Shown here: positions 61,719 through 64,000 of the stretch, one piece after another
Layout of the letters: every line of letters begins with the position of its first letter
How positions within the stretch are numbered: position 1 is the stretch's first letter
Origin: Pseudomonas sp. Ga0074129
GTDB lineage: Bacteria; Pseudomonadota; Gammaproteobacteria; Pseudomonadales; Pseudomonadaceae
DNA: 64,000 nt
Assembly (NCBI GenBank): GCA_001465025.1
Contig: LNDO01000072.1
Location: 1 to 64,000 of the forward strand
Direction of reading: 5' to 3'
Notes under the pieces: model-generated
What the model was told of the DNA's origin: nothing
Database searches by the model: none
What the model saw: only the letters and a program-made list of their open reading frames with translations
Made by a program: the position numbers and the translations under genes

Positions 61719-64000
61719 ATGCCGCAGGTAGATCCCGAACTGTTTGACCGCGGTCAGTTCCAGGCGGAACTGGCCCTCAAGGCCAGCCCCATTGCAGCCT
61801 TCAAAAAAGCCATTCGCCATGCGCGCGAGGTGCTTGATGAGCGCTTCAAGAGCGGGCGAGAGGTTCGCCGCCTTGTTGAAGACCGTGCCTGGTTCGTCGA
61901 TCAGATCCTGCGCGAGGCATGGGACCGCCTGCCTTGGAGTGAAGACGCCGATATCGCCCTGCTGGCCGTCGGCGGCTATGGCCGTGGAGAATTGCACCCC
62001 TTCTCGGACATCGACCTGCTGATATTGCTGGATAACGCTGATCACGAAACCTTCCGTGAGCCCATCGAGCATTTTCTTACCCTGCTCTGGGACATCGGCC
62101 TGGAAGTCGGACAAAGCGTACGCAGTGTGGACGAGTGCGCCAGCGAGGCTCGCGCCGACCTGACGGTGATAACTAACCTGATGGAAAGCCGCACCATCGC
62201 AGGCCCCGAGCGCCTGCGCCAGCGCATGCAGGAAGTCACCAGCACCGAGCAGATGTGGCCCAGCAAAGATTTCTTCCTGGCCAAGCACAAAGAACAGCGC
62301 GCGCGTCACGGCAAATACAACGACACCGAATACAACCTTGAACCCAACGTCAAAGGCTCACCCGGTGGGCTGCGCGATATCCAAACCATTCTCTGGGTCG
62401 CACGCCGGCATTTCGGCACCCTTAACCTGCACGCCATGGTTGGCCAGGGCTTTTTGCTGGAAAGCGAATACGCCCTGCTCGCCTCCAGCCAGGAGTTTCT
62501 TTGGAAGGTGCGCTATGCCCTGCACATGCTCGCCGGGCGCGCCGAAGACCGCTTGCTGTTCGATCACCAAAGCAAGGTAGCCACCCTGCTGGGCTTCGAA
62601 GACAGCGACAGTAAACGCGCCATCGAGCGCTTTATGCAGAAGTACTACCGCGTGGTGATGGCGATTGCCGAACTCAGCGACCTAATTGTTCAGCATTTCG
62701 AAGAGCAAATCCTGCGTGCCGGTGAAATCGGCATGGCCACCCCGCTCAACAGCCGCTTTCTGTTACGCGATGGCTACATCGAAGCGGCGCACCCCAACGT
62801 ATTCAAGCGCACGCCGTTCGCCATCATGGAAATCTTCGTGCTGATGGCCCAACACCCTGACATCAAAGGCGTGTGCGCCAACAGCATCCGCCTGCTGCGC
62901 GAGCATCGCCACCTGATCGATGATGACTTTCGCCGCGACATTCGCAACACCAGCCTGTTCGTCGAGCTGTTCAAAAGCCCCCAGGGCATTCACCGCAACC
63001 TGCGGCGCATGAACCGCTACGGCATTCTTGGCCTGTATCTGCCGGAGTTCGGCCATATCGTTGGGCAGATGCAGCACGACCTGTTCCACATCTATACCGT
63101 CGATGCGCACACCCTCAACCTGATCAAACACCTGCGCAAATTCAAATGGCCAGAGCTGGCGGAAAAATTCCCGCTGGCCAGCAAGCTGATCGACAAGCTG
63201 CCTAAACCCGAACTGATCTACCTGGCCGGCCTCTATCACGACATTGGCAAGGGTCGCGGCGGCGATCACTCCGAACTCGGTGCAGTCGATGCAGAAGCAT
63301 TCTGCGTACGCCACCAATTGCCCAACTGGGATTCCAAGCTGATCGTCTGGCTGGTGCAGCATCACCTTGTTATGTCCACTACGGCGCAGCGCAAGGACTT
63401 GTCCGACCCGCAAGTGATCTTTGATTTTGCCCGCTTGGTGGGCGACCAGACGCGCCTTGACTACCTCTACGTGCTGACCGTGGCCGATATCAATGCCACC
63501 AATCCCAGCCTGTGGAACTCCTGGCGCGCCAGCCTGCTGCGTCAGCTCTACACCGAAACCAAGCGCGCCCTGCGCCGTGGCCTGGAAAACCCGCTGGACC
63601 GCGAAGAGCAGATTCGCCTAACGCAAAGCGCGGCCCTGGACATTCTGGTGCGCGGCGGTACCGATGCCGACGATGCCGAACAACTGTGGGCGCAACTGGG
63701 TGACGATTACTTCCTGCGCCACAATGCTGCCGACGTGGCCTGGCATTGCGAGGCGATCCTGCAACACCCCGCAGACGGCGATCCGCTGGTGTTGATCAAG
63801 GAAACCACCCAGCGCGAATTCGAGGGCGGTACGCAAATCTTCATTTATGCCCCCGACCAGCATGATTTCTTCGCTGTGACCGTGGCGGCCATGGCTCAGC
63901 TCAACCTGAACATCCACGACGCACGGATTCTCACCTCTACCAGCCAGTTCACCCTCGACACCTACATTGTGCTCGAAGGCGAAGGCGGCTCGATTGGCGA
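61719..64000 (+). CDS. glnD: Bifunctional PII uridylyltransferase/uridylyl-removing enzyme GlnD (3' end beyond window)
   Basis: About 760 residues are present; the frame is still open at the window edge, and the full protein is usually about 900. The nucleotidyltransferase motif is [19 protein letters not shown] (about residues 86-104). The GlnE/GlnD middle domain contains [17 protein letters not shown]. The HD domain for UMP removal has [17 protein letters not shown] (about 505-521). The first ACT domain starts near residue 705 ([18 protein letters not shown]); the second ACT would lie outside. It senses glutamine and modifies the PII protein GlnK/GlnB to control nitrogen metabolism. The start is the ATG at 61719 after an AAGGAAAG site. 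Confidence 0.96.
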   Translation, partial: MPQVDPELFDRGQFQAELALKASPIAAFKKAIRHAREVLDERFKSGREVRRLVEDRAWFVDQILREAWDRLPWSEDADIALLAVGGYGRGELHPFSDIDLLILLDNADHETFREPIEHFLTLLWDIGLEVGQSVRSVDECASEARADLTVITNLMESRTIAGPERLRQRMQEVTSTEQMWPSKDFFLAKHKEQRARHGKYNDTEYNLEPNVKGSPGGLRDIQTILWVARRHFGTLNLHAMVGQGFLLESEYALLASSQEFLWKVRYALHMLAGRAEDRLLFDHQSKVATLLGFEDSDSKRAIERFMQKYYRVVMAIAELSDLIVQHFEEQILRAGEIGMATPLNSRFLLRDGYIEAAHPNVFKRTPFAIMEIFVLMAQHPDIKGVCANSIRLLREHRHLIDDDFRRDIRNTSLFVELFKSPQGIHRNLRRMNRYGILGLYLPEFGHIVGQMQHDLFHIYTVDAHTLNLIKHLRKFKWPELAEKFPLASKLIDKLPKPELIYLAGLYHDIGKGRGGDHSELGAVDAEAFCVRHQLPNWDSKLIVWLVQHHLVMSTTAQRKDLSDPQVIFDFARLVGDQTRLDYLYVLTVADINATNPSLWNSWRASLLRQLYTETKRALRRGLENPLDREEQIRLTQSAALDILVRGGTDADDAEQLWAQLGDDYFLRHNAADVAWHCEAILQHPADGDPLVLIKETTQREFEGGTQIFIYAPDQHDFFAVTVAAMAQLNLNIHDARILTSTSQFTLDTYIVLEGEGGSIG

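Overview
The window is a chromosomal segment of a Pseudomonas species (Gammaproteobacteria). The evidence is the gene order recX-recA-pncC/mutS-fdxA-rsmZ-rpoS-nlpD-pcm-surE-truD-ispF-fghA-adhC/gfnR, then ispD-ftsB-eno-kdsA-pyrG-tilS-accA-dnaE-rnhB-lpxB-lpxA-fabZ-lpxD-skp-bamA-rseP-dxr-cdsA-uppS-frr-pyrH-tsf-rpsB/map-glnD. This is the order I know from P. aeruginosa PAO1 (about PA3603 to PA3658). Genus-typical items such as rhlG, finR, erdR, gfnR and a PA3611-type secreted protein support the placement. The species cannot be fixed by eye.

Region 1 (1-2459) is accessory. The 5' end of an IS30-type transposase gene leaves the window on the left. Its element end has cut into an A/T-rich three-gene cassette: a GHKL ATPase fragment, a STAS-like DUF4325 protein and a small membrane-anchored protein. 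A GC-rich non-coding stretch of about 900 bases follows. It is built from a large, diverged inverted repeat (about 215-base arms) plus REP-like hairpins, and its many short open frames look spurious.

Region 2 (2460-19783) holds metabolic, RNA-modification and signalling genes: a methyltransferase, a GNAT enzyme, an RluF-like protein that has lost its catalytic aspartate, yehS, rhlG, trmO, a PAS-GAF-GGDEF cyclase, the divergent fpr/finR pair, dgkA, erdR, an EamA permease, tapT, a PA3611-like secreted protein, a divergent phosphoketolase, a beta-CASP RNase-like protein and a long LOG protein.

Region 3 (19784-34849) is the SOS/repair and stationary-phase block. It includes recA with a LexA box, mutS, and rpoS. 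Between fdxA and rpoS lies a clear rsmZ regulatory RNA with a perfect GacA box, a promoter, seven GGA motifs and a terminator. An undecaprenyl-phosphate translocase-type (DUF368) gene sits between nlpD and pcm. The block ends with glutathione-dependent formaldehyde detoxification genes (fghA, adhC) and their LysR regulator.

Region 4 (34893-64000) is an almost continuous minus-strand run of essential genes. They cover isoprenoid precursors (ispD, ispF, dxr, uppS), lipid A (lpxD-fabZ-lpxA-lpxB, kdsA), phospholipid (cdsA, accA), outer-membrane assembly (skp, bamA, rseP), nucleotides (pyrG, pyrH), replication (dnaE, rnhB) and translation (tilS, frr, tsf, rpsB). Plus-strand map and a glnD cut by the window edge close the window. 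A tandem array of about 12 heptamers lies between rnhB and dnaE. No tRNA, rRNA, CRISPR array or prophage was seen.

The best candidates for something undescribed are the truncated GHKL/STAS-like/membrane cassette, the composite inverted repeat beside it, the degenerate pseudouridine synthase and the unusual phosphoketolase.
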